DNA of 64,000 nt, from the NCBI GenBank assembly GCA_029593915.1, contig CP046147.1:2961001-3025000 (forward strand). Direction: 5' to 3'. The position numbers and the translations under genes are program-made. Below, piece by piece: positions 9,409-19,320 of the stretch. The notes under the pieces are model-generated. The model ran no database searches and had not been told where the DNA came from. It was given only the letters and a program-made list of their open reading frames with translations. This DNA is from Candidatus Lucifugimonas marina. GTDB lineage: Bacteria > Chloroflexota > Dehalococcoidia > Lucifugimonadales > Lucifugimonadaceae. Numbering within the stretch: the first letter of the stretch is position 1; each line of letters begins with the position of its first letter.

Positions 9409-9834
9409 ATGGCAGGACTCACAGACGACCAGATCAATCTGGTCAAGGCTAACTGGGCAGCGGTAAAGCCGATCAAAGAGACAGCAGCAGATCTTTTCTA
9501 CAACAAGCTGTTCGAACTTGACCCAAAAACTCGAGACCTTTTCAAAGAAGATATTTCTATTCAGAAGAAAGCACTGATGGCGACTATTTCGTTCGCAGTT
9601 GCAACTTTGAACCACCCCGACAAGCTTGTTCCAGCTGTTCAAGATCTTGGTAAGCGACACGGCAAGTACGGCGTTACAGCTGCACACTATGGCACTGTCG
9701 CTCAGGCGTTGCTATGGACTCTCGAACAGGGTCTTGCCGATGCTTGGACTCCAGAGGCAAAAGCCGCCTGGACCGAGGTTTACACCATCCTGTCTACAAC
9801 CATGATTGAAGCTGCCGCTGAAGACGCTGCGTAG
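9409..9834 (+). CDS. Single-domain bacterial globin
   Basis: 141 residues, all-helical. Recognisable as a flavohemoglobin-type single-domain globin: N-terminal LTDDQINLVKANWAAVKP (A helix), FYNKLFELDPKTRDLFKED (B-C-D region with conserved Phe), and GKRHGKYGV with the proximal His of the F helix. No reductase domain follows. Expected to bind heme and O2 or NO in the cytosol, with a role in NO detoxification or oxygen sensing. The upstream gap contains a small palindrome (CGTGA-T-TCACG at 9276-9286) that could be an operator, but this is weak. A strong terminator follows, so the gene is monocistronic. Confidence 0.9.
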   Translation: MAGLTDDQINLVKANWAAVKPIKETAADLFYNKLFELDPKTRDLFKEDISIQKKALMATISFAVATLNHPDKLVPAVQDLGKRHGKYGVTAAHYGTVAQALLWTLEQGLADAWTPEAKAAWTEVYTILSTTMIEAAAEDAA

Positions 9835-9861
9835 TTCCACCTGGATCTCATAAACATTCAT

Positions 9862-9891
9862 AAAAAGACGATGCAGTTGCATCGTCTTTTT
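9862..9891 (+). terminator. Rho-independent terminator after globin
   Basis: Fourteen-base arms AAAAAGACGATGCA / TGCATCGTCTTTTT with a 2-nt gap, followed by T-rich sequence, 27 bp after the stop. Confidence 0.9.
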
Positions 9892-10000
9892 GCTTTAAGT
9901 CCTACACATCACTTGGCGAACAAGTAGTATTCCGAACCGTCACCCCACCGACGCAATCAATTCCACGCCACATAACCGAAACTAAAGAAAGCATCACCAG

Positions 10001-10906
10001 TTGGAACTTAGCTGGGTACTACCTGCGATAGCGAGCCCCTTCGTATACGCACTCGTATCGATTGGTGATAAGTGGATTCTTTCTACGCTCAAACTGCGAA
10101 TCGAAAGCTTCAACCAGTTTGTTGGCGGAACCCAACTCATAATCGCTCTCGCAATTCTGGTAATTCTCGGACTCCCCGACGCACCGTTCGAATCGATAGC
10201 ATCAGCCTTCGGTGGAGGAATGATCTGGGGATTAGCTCTTATTCTGCTGTTCTGGACACTCAGAAGCGAAGAAATCGGCCGGGTAGTTCCGGTGTCTCAG
10301 ACATCGCCGGTGTTCGCAGCAATACTAGGAGTAGTTTTTCTCGGCGAACACCTTGCGTGGTGGGGATGGCTCGCAGTATTGCTTGTAGTCGCAGGCGCAG
10401 CGATAGTTTCAGCCGATCCTCAAAAGATCATGTCTGGCGGCTTCAAGAAGGTTTATCTCTGGGTCGTACTAGCGGCAGCGCTTATCGGTATAGCGCAAGT
10501 GCTACTTAAAATATCTTCTGAACATCTGGGTGTGTGGCACAACATGTCAATCCGTGGGTCAGGACTGTTCCTGACGCTCGCACTTCCAGTACTTCGACCA
10601 TCGGTCGTGAAAGACCTGGTCACATTTATTACGACTAAACGAACCGCAATTCCGGTTCTTATTACCGAAGGTATCGGTCCGATATTCGGGAACGGATTCC
10701 TGCTTCTCGCACTCGCCAACGGTCCGGTTTCACTCGTGAGTGCACTACTCGGCACACGGCCAATTTTCATTCTACTGATCACGCTTGCGTTCGCCCCAAT
10801 TGCGAAACGCGCGCTGAACGAACAGTTCTCCCGGAGCGATGTCGTCACCAAAGTTGTATCAACCGTCGCGGTCGTTACTGGTGTAGTGATTATTTCGCTT
10901 GCGTGA
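10001..10906 (+). CDS. EamA/DMT-family transporter
   Basis: 301 residues with about ten hydrophobic helices arranged as two EamA repeats (about 1-135 and 148-300). Each repeat ends with the conserved pattern of the family (PVSQTSPVFAAILGVVFLGEH in the first half; GPVSLVSALLGTRPIFILL in the second). Inner-membrane permease for a metabolite, possibly exporting an amino acid or sugar derivative. It begins at a TTG codon with a weak purine-rich site upstream; no in-frame ATG gives the full first helix. Convergent with the following minus-strand dehydrogenase. Confidence 0.8.
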   Translation: MELSWVLPAIASPFVYALVSIGDKWILSTLKLRIESFNQFVGGTQLIIALAILVILGLPDAPFESIASAFGGGMIWGLALILLFWTLRSEEIGRVVPVSQTSPVFAAILGVVFLGEHLAWWGWLAVLLVVAGAAIVSADPQKIMSGGFKKVYLWVVLAAALIGIAQVLLKISSEHLGVWHNMSIRGSGLFLTLALPVLRPSVVKDLVTFITTKRTAIPVLITEGIGPIFGNGFLLLALANGPVSLVSALLGTRPIFILLITLAFAPIAKRALNEQFSRSDVVTKVVSTVAVVTGVVIISLA

Positions 10907-10911
10907 CAGGT

Positions 10912-10937
10912 ATTGCCGCGACCGAAGCCGCGGCAAT
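10912..10937. terminator. Stem-loop between convergent genes
   Basis: Perfect 9-bp arms ATTGCCGCG / CGCGGCAAT with an 8-nt loop, just after the transporter stop and beyond the stop of the convergent dehydrogenase. No T-tract. Likely a shared terminator. Confidence 0.55.
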
Positions 10938-10959
10938 CTATAAGGCCTCGCAGGTCAAC

Positions 10960-11937
10960 CTACACGATCTGGTTTCGAAGCTCGGTTTCGCCGTTCCACA
11001 ACCGACCCAAGTTATCGTCCAAAATGTCGATAACTCGTTCTTCATAGAGCCGAGTCTCACCACCTGTGTGAGGTGTGATGATCACGTTTTGTAAATCCCA
11101 GAACACCGATCCCTCTTCGAGAGGTTCGTTCCAGAAGTGATCGATTCCTGCACCAGCAATTGATCCTGATTTCAGTGCCTTCGCCAGTTCAGGTTCATCA
11201 ACACACTGCCCTCGAGCCACATTGATCAGGTACGCAGTGTTTTTCATTGCGGCAAGAACGCTGGCATCGACAATATTTGTGGTTTCGGGAGTAAGCGGGC
11301 AGGTCAGAACAACAAAATCTGCCTGCGGAACTAGTTCTCCAAGCTTGTCGGGAGTCACAACTTCATCGGCAGGACCTTCAGCCGTGGAAGGATCACGCTT
11401 GGTAGCGAGAACATTCATATCGAACGCTTTGGCGAACCGAGCAAGTCGTGACCCAATCGCTCCCATCCCTACGATCAACATCGTTTTGCCGATCAACTCA
11501 TCTTCACGTTGAGTCAGGTCACCTAGCATGCCTCGCCAGGTTGAGCTGTTCTGATTGTCACGACCTGTATGTATGTGTCGGTTCAGACCAAGAATCAGCG
11601 ACATAGCGTGTTCGGCAACCGCGTTCTGGTTCACACCGGAAGCATTTGCGAGCCTAATACCGCGCTTCTTGAGTTCGTCGAGCGGGAACTGGTCATAGCC
11701 GGCACCAATGGACTGTATGTACTTCAGGTTCTTCGCTTTATCGAGAAGGGCGTTGTCCCAAAAACCTGAACACACGAAAACATCTGCGTCTTCAATGCGA
11801 TCCATGGTTTCTTCAGGCGACCATGTTTGAAAATACTTCACTTTCGGATCGCGAAAAGCGTAACGCTCCTCCATCCGATATGCGATGTGACCAAAATGGA
11901 CAGTCGTATCCCCTGCAGACGGAAAACCTTCAGACAT
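10960..11937 (-). CDS. D-isomer-specific 2-hydroxyacid dehydrogenase
   Basis: 325 residues. NAD-binding domain with VGMGAIGSRLARF; catalytic Arg in INVARGQCVDE; Glu in the DHFWNEPL region; and His in VIITPHTGGETRL, matching the Arg-Glu-His triad of the family. Cytosolic oxidoreductase interconverting 2-oxo and D-2-hydroxy acids, with substrate unspecified (glyoxylate/hydroxypyruvate type possible). Divergently transcribed from the aldose epimerase, sharing the 99-bp gap. Confidence 0.9.
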   Translation of the reverse strand: MSEGFPSAGDTTVHFGHIAYRMEERYAFRDPKVKYFQTWSPEETMDRIEDADVFVCSGFWDNALLDKAKNLKYIQSIGAGYDQFPLDELKKRGIRLANASGVNQNAVAEHAMSLILGLNRHIHTGRDNQNSSTWRGMLGDLTQREDELIGKTMLIVGMGAIGSRLARFAKAFDMNVLATKRDPSTAEGPADEVVTPDKLGELVPQADFVVLTCPLTPETTNIVDASVLAAMKNTAYLINVARGQCVDEPELAKALKSGSIAGAGIDHFWNEPLEEGSVFWDLQNVIITPHTGGETRLYEERVIDILDDNLGRLWNGETELRNQIV

Positions 11938-12036
11938 AATTTCTCCAATAAAGCATTCATTCCGGCGAGTTCGGCATCTACTATGGAGCCCGAACGAGCC
12001 ACATCATACCGCCGAAACTATCAGACAAAGTTCAAA

Positions 12037-12927
12037 ATGCCCGAAAACATCACAATTAAAAACGAATCTGTCTCCGTAACTGTGTCGCCGTCAGCTGGCG
12101 CATCTCTTCGATCTATCAAGGTGAACAAGAACGGAAACTCCTACGAACTGCTCGCAGGTGGAGATACCAAACACGACCCAACTGTTCTTCCGCACGGCGA
12201 AGGTTCATTCGTTATGGCGCCTTGGGTCAACCGAATTCGGGACGGAAAACTCCGAACGCCAGAAGGCATTTACGAACTACCAATGAATGCACCACCCCAT
12301 GCGATTCACGGGCTCGAACGTGATCGCGAATGGACGGTGAAATCGGTAACTGAAAATACTCTTGAACTAGAAATTATTCTTGCTGACCCGTGGCCGTACG
12401 CTGGCAAGGTCGAATATTCACTATCGCTCGAAGGTTCATCGTTCCACCAGACAATGCGTCTTATCGCCGACGAAAACGAATCTCGCCCCTTCCCCGGTAG
12501 TCTCGGCTGGCACCCGTGGTTCAACCCAAGTCTGGGATCAGATCTGGTAACCGCCCAAGCCGACGTGAAAGGCCAATGGGAGCTGAAAGACATCGCCACA
12601 GCATCAGGCAAGCTCGAAGTAACCGACATAACCACCCGGCTGCAGAACGGAACAAAATTCGCAATACGCGAAGTTGATGGCTGCTTCCTTATGAACCCCG
12701 GCGGCGGTGCGGTAATTAGTTGGCCTGAACTCACGATGACTATGACTGGTTCAGAAGAAATCACCCACTTCATGTTCTACTCTCCAGAAGGCGCACTCTG
12801 TGTCGAGCCTCAGACTTGCACAGTCGATGCAGCACGTCTCGCCGATGACGGGTTCGATGACACAGGGCACGTTCTGGTCGACCGCGACAACCCACTCATC
12901 GCTTCCACTACTTGGAGCTTTGAATAG
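12037..12927 (+). CDS. Aldose 1-epimerase family protein (galactose mutarotase-like)
   Basis: 296 residues from the ATG at 12037. Upstream in-frame ATG positions would run into the start of the divergent dehydrogenase, so they were rejected. Beta-sandwich fold with catalytic His residues in NAPPHAIHGLERDREW and SLGWHPWFNP and the general-base Glu in GALCVEPQT. Interconverts alpha and beta anomers of a sugar before catabolism. A small hairpin (TTTTGTC/GACAAAA, 12932-12949) follows the stop and may end the transcript. Confidence 0.85.
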   Translation: MPENITIKNESVSVTVSPSAGASLRSIKVNKNGNSYELLAGGDTKHDPTVLPHGEGSFVMAPWVNRIRDGKLRTPEGIYELPMNAPPHAIHGLERDREWTVKSVTENTLELEIILADPWPYAGKVEYSLSLEGSSFHQTMRLIADENESRPFPGSLGWHPWFNPSLGSDLVTAQADVKGQWELKDIATASGKLEVTDITTRLQNGTKFAIREVDGCFLMNPGGGAVISWPELTMTMTGSEEITHFMFYSPEGALCVEPQTCTVDAARLADDGFDDTGHVLVDRDNPLIASTTWSFE

Positions 12928-13063
12928 CGGTTTTTGTCAGTCGACAAAATCACACCACCAAACCCGTTCGAGCGGACTACAATTCGTCATCTCGATGGCT
13001 TAGTGCGATTCAGTACGCAGTGTCATCGAAAGTAAATCAGCAGATTCGAACACTCAGGTACTC

Positions 13064-14572
13064 ATGTCTACAAATACGCTTGCACACCTCCTCAACCCAG
13101 CGTCGTCATCCGATGATTCGATCATCATCCCTGACGGTCCGACTCTCTCGTACGCTCAATACAGCGATGAGATTGAACGAATAGCAGGGTTGCTTGCTGG
13201 TGCAGGTGTGAAACCGGGTCGACCAGTTTCAATCGTGCTCGTGAACAACCTCGAATTCATGGTTCTGTTCCTTGCTGTAGCACGAGCCGGAGCTATCGCA
13301 GCACCATTGAACTCTGCTTACACAGTAGATGAGTTCAAATTCTTCATGGAAGATGCAGACTCGCAGTTGGCAATCGTTCCGCCAGGTACACATCTGGGTC
13401 GAGACGCTGCTGATCAACTCGGCATCCCAGTTCTCGACGCATCGCTCGATGGCAGCAAAGTAGTGCTGAGCAACAGTGGTGGCAACATCACCAAATCTGC
13501 CGACGCACAGGCTCCTTCTCCCGACGATGTAGCGCTGTTCCTTCACACGTCAGGTACAACCAGCCGGCCCAAAGGTGTTCCGCTAACACACGCAAACTTG
13601 ATGAAGTCGATCAGCAATATCAAGAATCACTACGAACTGACCCCCGAGGACACCTCGATCATTGTGATGCCGTTGTTCCACGTTCACGGTCTGATGGGTG
13701 CCTCGCTTTCGACGCTGAACTCAGGTGGATCTTTGGTAATTCCAGAACGGTTCTCGGCTTCGAGCTTCTGGGGACTCCAGAAAGACAACAACGCCACGTG
13801 GTACTCGGCGGTTCCGACTATCCACCAGATTTTGCTTATGCGTGCCGATGACGACAACGCTCCACACGAATCGTTCCGATTCATCCGATCTTGTTCATCA
13901 GCTCTCGCACCTGCCGTATTCGAACGACTCGAAGCACGATTCGGTGCTCCGGTACTCGAAGCTTATGGGATGACCGAGGCTTCTCACCAGATGTCGTCGA
14001 GCCCAATGCCTCCCGGAAAGCGAATTCCCGGAACTGTTGGTCAGGCAACAGGCGTGGAAGTAGCAATCATGGACATGGCTGCAACAGGTCAACTTCAGAA
14101 GACCGGCGACATTGGCGAAATCGTCATCAAGGGCGAAAACGTGATGCATGGCTACAACAACAACCCTGAAGCCAACGCAGAAGCGTTCGTCGATGGCTGG
14201 TTCCGAACTGGTGACCAGGGATTCTTGGATGCCGAAGGCTATCTTTCGCTTACGGGTCGTATCAAGGAATTGATCAACCGAGGCGGAGAGAAGATCTCGC
14301 CACTAGAAATCGACGGAATTCTTCTCAAGCACCCCGCTGTTGCTGAAGCCGTTTGCTTCGCGGTTCCAGATGAAAAATACGGAGAAGTCGTTCACGCGGC
14401 TGTCGTTCTGAACGGTGACACCGATCAAGAAGGAATTCGAGCTTACTGTCGAGAACAGATGGCCGACTTCAAGGTTCCAGATGTTGTCTACATTGCCGAT
14501 GCACTCCCACGAACCGCAACAGGCAAAATCCAGCGACGACACATGGTCACAGCTTTCGCTGAAGGCAAATAG
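13064..14572 (+). CDS. AMP-dependent acyl-CoA synthetase/ligase
   Basis: 502 residues, ANL superfamily. P-loop LFLHTSGTTSRPKGVPLTH (about residue 160-180), A5-like motif LEAYGMTEASHQ, A7 GWFRTGDQGF, A8 hinge GRIKELINRGGEKISP, and the catalytic Lys near the C-terminus in PRTATGKIQRR. Activates a carboxylic acid to its CoA thioester via an acyl-adenylate; the SPMPPG-containing motif and short length fit oxalate-CoA-ligase-like or medium/short acid substrates, but specificity is uncertain. Cytosolic. A lipoprotein (pseudo)gene follows after 33 bp. Confidence 0.9.
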   Translation: MSTNTLAHLLNPASSSDDSIIIPDGPTLSYAQYSDEIERIAGLLAGAGVKPGRPVSIVLVNNLEFMVLFLAVARAGAIAAPLNSAYTVDEFKFFMEDADSQLAIVPPGTHLGRDAADQLGIPVLDASLDGSKVVLSNSGGNITKSADAQAPSPDDVALFLHTSGTTSRPKGVPLTHANLMKSISNIKNHYELTPEDTSIIVMPLFHVHGLMGASLSTLNSGGSLVIPERFSASSFWGLQKDNNATWYSAVPTIHQILLMRADDDNAPHESFRFIRSCSSALAPAVFERLEARFGAPVLEAYGMTEASHQMSSSPMPPGKRIPGTVGQATGVEVAIMDMAATGQLQKTGDIGEIVIKGENVMHGYNNNPEANAEAFVDGWFRTGDQGFLDAEGYLSLTGRIKELINRGGEKISPLEIDGILLKHPAVAEAVCFAVPDEKYGEVVHAAVVLNGDTDQEGIRAYCREQMADFKVPDVVYIADALPRTATGKIQRRHMVTAFAEGK

Positions 14573-14605
14573 TTCGCTACTAATCTGATCTGGTGGAGTG
14601 GGTGG

Positions 14606-17368
14606 ATGAATCACAGTCGACTGTTGGCAATCGTATTGACGGTCTTCGTTCTGTCGCTCGTCGCCTGCTCTCCCAAATCAGATGAGGGCACCACAAGTCC
14701 GAACAGCGATCCAACCCCTGCCCCAGGTTCGACCACTCTTCCCGTCGACCCGAACGCTCCGGTAGACCCCGAACCAGACCGCCCGACTACAACTCCTTCG
14801 AAAGGAATTGCGGTCGGCGAACCAACACCCGGGTTCTCTCCGATTTCGTTACCAAAACGACCAGTAACGTTCAGAGTTTCTGTTCCAGAGAACACGCCTG
14901 AGAACGATCCGGTCTTCCTCACGATTATGGACATCACTGGCGGTGAGTCAGAGAGACTTCGAATGAAGGATCTCGGCAACGGAATCTTCGAGACTCAGGC
15001 AGAAGTGCTCGATAAAGCTCTCGTTCGTTACACATACGACAGATTTGAGTACAAAGACATTTGCTGCTTAGCCGAGGTAACTCGAGAGTCGCTTGGCGAA
15101 TCATTCAACTTGCAATACCGGCTTTTGCTGACTGATTCAGACATTGATCATGTGACCGACACTATTCCAGTTTGGGCTGATCTGAGAGAGTCATTTGTCG
15201 AAGGCGAGATAACTGGAACGGTAGTCGATGCCGACACTGGAGAACCAGTGTTCGATGCCGATGTTTCAATCTCGGGAGTGCACGTCGGAACGAGAGTAGA
15301 TGGCACTTTCAAAGTCACACGTCTTCCCGCAGGTGACCATACAGTTATCGTTCATTCGGACACTGGCGATTTCTTGCCTGTGCAGAAAATAGTCGCCCTC
15401 GGTTCTGGCGAGTCGATAGCGGCAGTTTTCGAAGTTTCATCGACCACACTCGTGCCAGTTTCGTTCGATGTTCTGCTCCCCGATTCGACTCCCGAAGGAG
15501 CGTGGGTGAAGATCGCCGGCAACGTTCACGCTCTCGGCGGTCGCATAGGGCATCCCTCCCGCCCCATGACTCCCGACAACTTCTTCATTCCGCTTCTCGA
15601 AAGAGACGGAAACACAGCTTCGGGCGAATTTATGCTCCCTGAAGGAGCATTCATCGAATACTTCTACACGATCGGACCTATTTGGGTCACGCAGGAGCGA
15701 GCCGCTCAAGGGCGCACGGTCTATCAAAGCTTCAGGGTAGGCGAAGAAAGTGATAGTCGTTCAGACCGAGTCGAGTTTTGGAACAACGAAGGCTGGCCGC
15801 TAGTCTCACTTAATGTCATTCCTCCCGCTAACACGCCCGATGACGCAAAAATCACGCTAAATATGGGACCTTCATCGTGGCTGGAACGAAGAGACGATGG
15901 AACGTACTCGACAGTACTCGGAACGGGTCCTGAAGGCAGTGAAATGCGTTACCGCTACATCTTGGGTGACAGCTTCGACGGAATTGACGCCTCACCGGAA
16001 GCTGTCGACGGGTTTAGGACTCTCGTTGCTCCCGCAAAGAACGAAGTTGTCACACATGTAGTGACCCGATGGATAGGTCAGCCTGATCCTTCGGCCAGAC
16101 GGGAAGATGGCTCTCTTTCGGTCAAGTTCAGAGTTTCCGTTCCGCCTGAAACTCCAGCCGGAGGAGAAATATTTGTAAGCGGAAACCGACCTGCTCTGGG
16201 AAGCGGCATCCGTATGGAACCTCACTCTGGGAATCCGTGGATCTAGGAAGCGGACATTGTATTTGGCCACGATGGTCCACTCGCATACAAATACGAACTG
16301 CGAAGTGAAGGCTCTGAAAGCCTTGGGCGCTCGATAAATACCAACTTCGACGGACAGGTGGTCAACGACTGGGTTGCGTCATGGCCCGGACTTACCCGTG
16401 AGGTTGAGACTCACGAGAATTTCGTCAAGTGAATCTACACTCCCGACTTCTTCTCGAATAATTTCATCGGTCTATCCGAATCTACGTTTGCCCGAATCGT
16501 CGAGCATGAAGGATCGGCAGTCGTCGTGTCTTCGGTCTGGTCATATGGACAATCCCAGCCAGTTCCGACACTCGAATACCGGGGAGTACATGCGGGTACG
16601 GTCGCAACTCCACTCGAACTGGCGCTTGAGCAAGCTCAAATCGCACATGACGAAGGGCTTGAGGTCTTCTTTGGCCCGCAATTCAACATGGAACAAGCCC
16701 CTGGTGGGTTCGAGGTCTACAGCGGTCCTAAATCCGACGAATGGTGGACCGAATGGCTGAAACTCGCTGACGAAATGTGGACCTGGCAGGCGACGGTCGC
16801 CGAATTGATCGACGCTGAATACATGATGGTTCCGGGTCCGTTGTTCCATGTGTACGAATACATCGATAAACCCTCGGACGATCCGTTCATCATCAATTTT
16901 GAAGCCGAACAAACTCGACTCATGGCGAAAATACGTGAAATCTATTCAGGCAAGCTAATAGTTTCTGGCAGCAATACAAACTACGACTTCAACGGTGTAA
17001 CCACATACGACACTGGTTTGCCTGAGTTACCTGCAGATACAACCGTTGCGGAGTACATCGAGTACTACGAAGGCCGATTCATCGAGAGAGTTGATCCGAT
17101 TTACGAAAAATGGGGCAACCCTGTGTTTTTCTACACAGTCCACGCACCCGCCGTGCCTACCGCTGACGACCCCTCGGGCGAGCTGGCTCAAGCGAACGCC
17201 ATTGAAGCAATCTTCCAAGTAATTGCCGATCGTCCGTTCATAAACGGGTCACTCTCGTGGGCGTACGACATGATCGATGCCCCGCTCGTCCCAACCGACG
17301 GCATACGTGGAAGGTTGGCAGAAGCGGTATTCGCTAAGTGGTACGCAATCTTGGGTGGTGAAAACTAA
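14606..17368 (+). pseudogene. Carbohydrate-active surface lipoprotein interrupted by TAG and TGA
   Basis: One continuous 921-codon frame with two internal stops: TAG at 16244-16246 (codon 547) and TGA at 16430-16432 (codon 609). The first part has a lipoprotein signal (VLSLVAC), a Pro/Thr linker, a carboxypeptidase-regulatory-like beta domain (GTVVDADTGEPVFDADVSI) and several starch-binding-like (CBM20-type) repeats (VSFDVLLPDSTPEG, VSVPPETPAGGEIFVSGN). The sequence between the stops (ADIVFGHDGPLAYKYEL) continues a CBM20-like module. After the second stop comes a TIM-barrel-like domain with glycosidase features. Function inferred: an outer-surface glycan-binding hydrolase, now broken or dependent on read-through. 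Confidence 0.75.
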
Positions 17369-17410
17369 TTCATCGTCGAGTCGAGCGATGTCTCACGCTC
17401 GAAACTGCTA

Positions 17411-18250
17411 CTACCGAACATCCCAACTAATGATCAGTGGGCGGTGCGATTCTGCCCACTCGAGTCGCAACCCGCCTTCAACCTCGATCAATGAACTGTC
17501 GAGAACTTCTGAAAGCATTTTCGACTTGTCGCTTCCTGGCGCCACGAATAACCGAGCCTCGCATTCAGATTGAGCCTGCTCTCGGCTTTTGAACGGTCGA
17601 GGAGCCCATTCTTTCAATGGTGTTTCCTCGAACTCAATCTTTAGCTCGCCAAGTAACGATTCGATCTGGGGCAGCGTAGGTAGAGCGATACGCTCTTCGC
17701 CGTGCACGTATGACCACAATGGTAGATACGTTGCGGTAGCAGGTCGCTCGAAAGAAATCAGTGCGACTTTCTTTCGGGCGTGATTATTCAGCTTGCGAAC
17801 GAACGCTTCGATAGCAGTGACGGTGTACACAACGTGCGCACACACAACCAAATCGTGCGAATCAACATCGGCTTCTTCCCACGTGCTCGGTATGACCGAA
17901 ACGTTCGACACGCCCCAAGCATCTGCGGTTGCGGTCAACTGATCCCGCATAGCTTCCGAAGGTTCCACGGCAGTTACGTGCGATGCGTATTCCGCCAAAG
18001 GAACTGAAAGTCGACCGCCGCCAGCACCGACATCAAGCACCGATTCTGACGGCAAAATTAGTTCAGCAAGTTTTTCTACGGTATCGTCGGGTGCTGATTC
18101 ACCTTTTTTGGGCGGCACAAAACGGTGAGCGACCGGTTTCCAGAAATCTTCAGATGCAGATTCCTCGCGAATCCGATCCGACTGCGCATGCTCGCGCTCA
18201 ACGGTCTCCTGCCACGCAATCCCAGTGTGTGTGACGTTCTCGTCAACCAT
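17411..18250 (-). CDS. Class I SAM-dependent methyltransferase
   Basis: 279 residues. SAM-binding motif I LDVGAGGGRLSVPLAEY near residue 75, acidic motif II VTAVEPSEAM and motif IV DLVVCAHVVYTV. The N-terminal ~60 residues and the C-terminal ~100 residues (KEWAPRPFKSREQAQSECEARL) are specific to this protein and do not reveal a substrate. Convergent with the interrupted lipoprotein gene; divergent from the TIM-barrel isomerase across a 192-bp gap holding both promoters. Confidence 0.8.
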   Translation of the reverse strand: MVDENVTHTGIAWQETVEREHAQSDRIREESASEDFWKPVAHRFVPPKKGESAPDDTVEKLAELILPSESVLDVGAGGGRLSVPLAEYASHVTAVEPSEAMRDQLTATADAWGVSNVSVIPSTWEEADVDSHDLVVCAHVVYTVTAIEAFVRKLNNHARKKVALISFERPATATYLPLWSYVHGEERIALPTLPQIESLLGELKIEFEETPLKEWAPRPFKSREQAQSECEARLFVAPGSDKSKMLSEVLDSSLIEVEGGLRLEWAESHRPLIISWDVR

Positions 18251-18442
18251 CGCTTGCCGGTCTCCTTATCATCACTGTTGAAATCAATCAGCGATCCAGC
18301 CCCAATTAGTGTTCATTGCCGATAAGCTAGGTCACCATTCGTAGGATTGCTACGGAGATGTTCAAAAGCTCTACATTTCGATTATGCGGAACGAGAGCGG
18401 ATCGTCATGAATACGACGTGATATTCGTAGGAAGGTTTTCTC

Positions 18443-19306
18443 ATGCTGTTAGGTGTTGCGGGTCTGGTGCCAGGCGACTGGAAATCAATCGATGGGGCTG
18501 TACTCGACAATGTTGCAGAGCACGGGTTTAAAACCGTCCAAATTCGAGTAAGCGATCCGCAATCTATGAAGGACAAAGACGTCACTCGACTGAAGTCGAT
18601 GTTCGAAGGCCGAGGATTCGAGATGCCACAAACCGTAGGAAATTACGGCGGCAAGCTCATTGCTGAAGACGAGACCGAGCGCAAAAACGAGATCAAGTTC
18701 GTAAAGCGAATGGTGAATCTCACCGCTCGACTCGGTAGCCCAAACACCTACTTGCGCCCCGGCAGCCTGAATCCAAAGGGCGGCTGGATGCCTCATCCGC
18801 TGAACCACTCAGACGAAGTGTTCGACCGACTCGTCGACAGCACGAAGCAGATCTGTGCAGTTGCTGAGAACGAAGGCATTATGATGGCAGTCGAAGGCGG
18901 AACAGTATGTCCAATCGACTCACCTCAGCGAATGAAAGATCTCATCGACGCTGTTGGATCGAAGGCTCTGGGCCTGAACATGGATCCAGTGAACTTTGTC
19001 GATTCGCTTGATACTGCCTACGACACGACTTCCTTGATCAACGAGTTCTACGAGCTGATTCCAGATCGAATCGTTGGCTGCCACGCCAAAGACTTCACAG
19101 TCGTAGACGCACTTCTTCCGCACTTCGAAGAATCAATAATTGGCCAGCCAGAAAGCCTGCTCGACAACGAAGCACTTCTGCTGGGTCTACAAAAAGTTAA
19201 CCCGAAGGCACACGTACTTGTCGAGCACCTGCCTGATGACAAGATTCCAGTTGCAGCAGCAGGAATTCGAAAAGTTGCCGAAAAAGTCGGCATTGAATGG
19301 GACTAA
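18443..19306 (+). CDS. Sugar phosphate isomerase/epimerase-like TIM-barrel protein
   Basis: 287 residues of the AP-endonuclease-2/xylose-isomerase-like superfamily. Putative metal ligands are spread along the barrel: Glu in MMAVEGGTVC, Asp/Asn in GLNMDPVNFVD, His in VGCHAKDF and Glu in HVLVEHLPDD. Likely isomerises or epimerises a sugar or sugar acid, or dehydrates an inositol-like substrate. The ATG follows GTAGGAAGG. An SDR gene begins 14 bp after its stop, so the two form an operon. Confidence 0.8.
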   Translation: MLLGVAGLVPGDWKSIDGAVLDNVAEHGFKTVQIRVSDPQSMKDKDVTRLKSMFEGRGFEMPQTVGNYGGKLIAEDETERKNEIKFVKRMVNLTARLGSPNTYLRPGSLNPKGGWMPHPLNHSDEVFDRLVDSTKQICAVAENEGIMMAVEGGTVCPIDSPQRMKDLIDAVGSKALGLNMDPVNFVDSLDTAYDTTSLINEFYELIPDRIVGCHAKDFTVVDALLPHFEESIIGQPESLLDNEALLLGLQKVNPKAHVLVEHLPDDKIPVAAAGIRKVAEKVGIEWD

Positions 19307-19320
19307 GAGAGTAAACAGAT

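Noticed and set aside
16430-16432. TGA in the glycan-active lipoprotein as selenocysteine
   Set aside because: No redox-active context or plausible SECIS after it; a second stop (TAG) in the same gene favours degradation.
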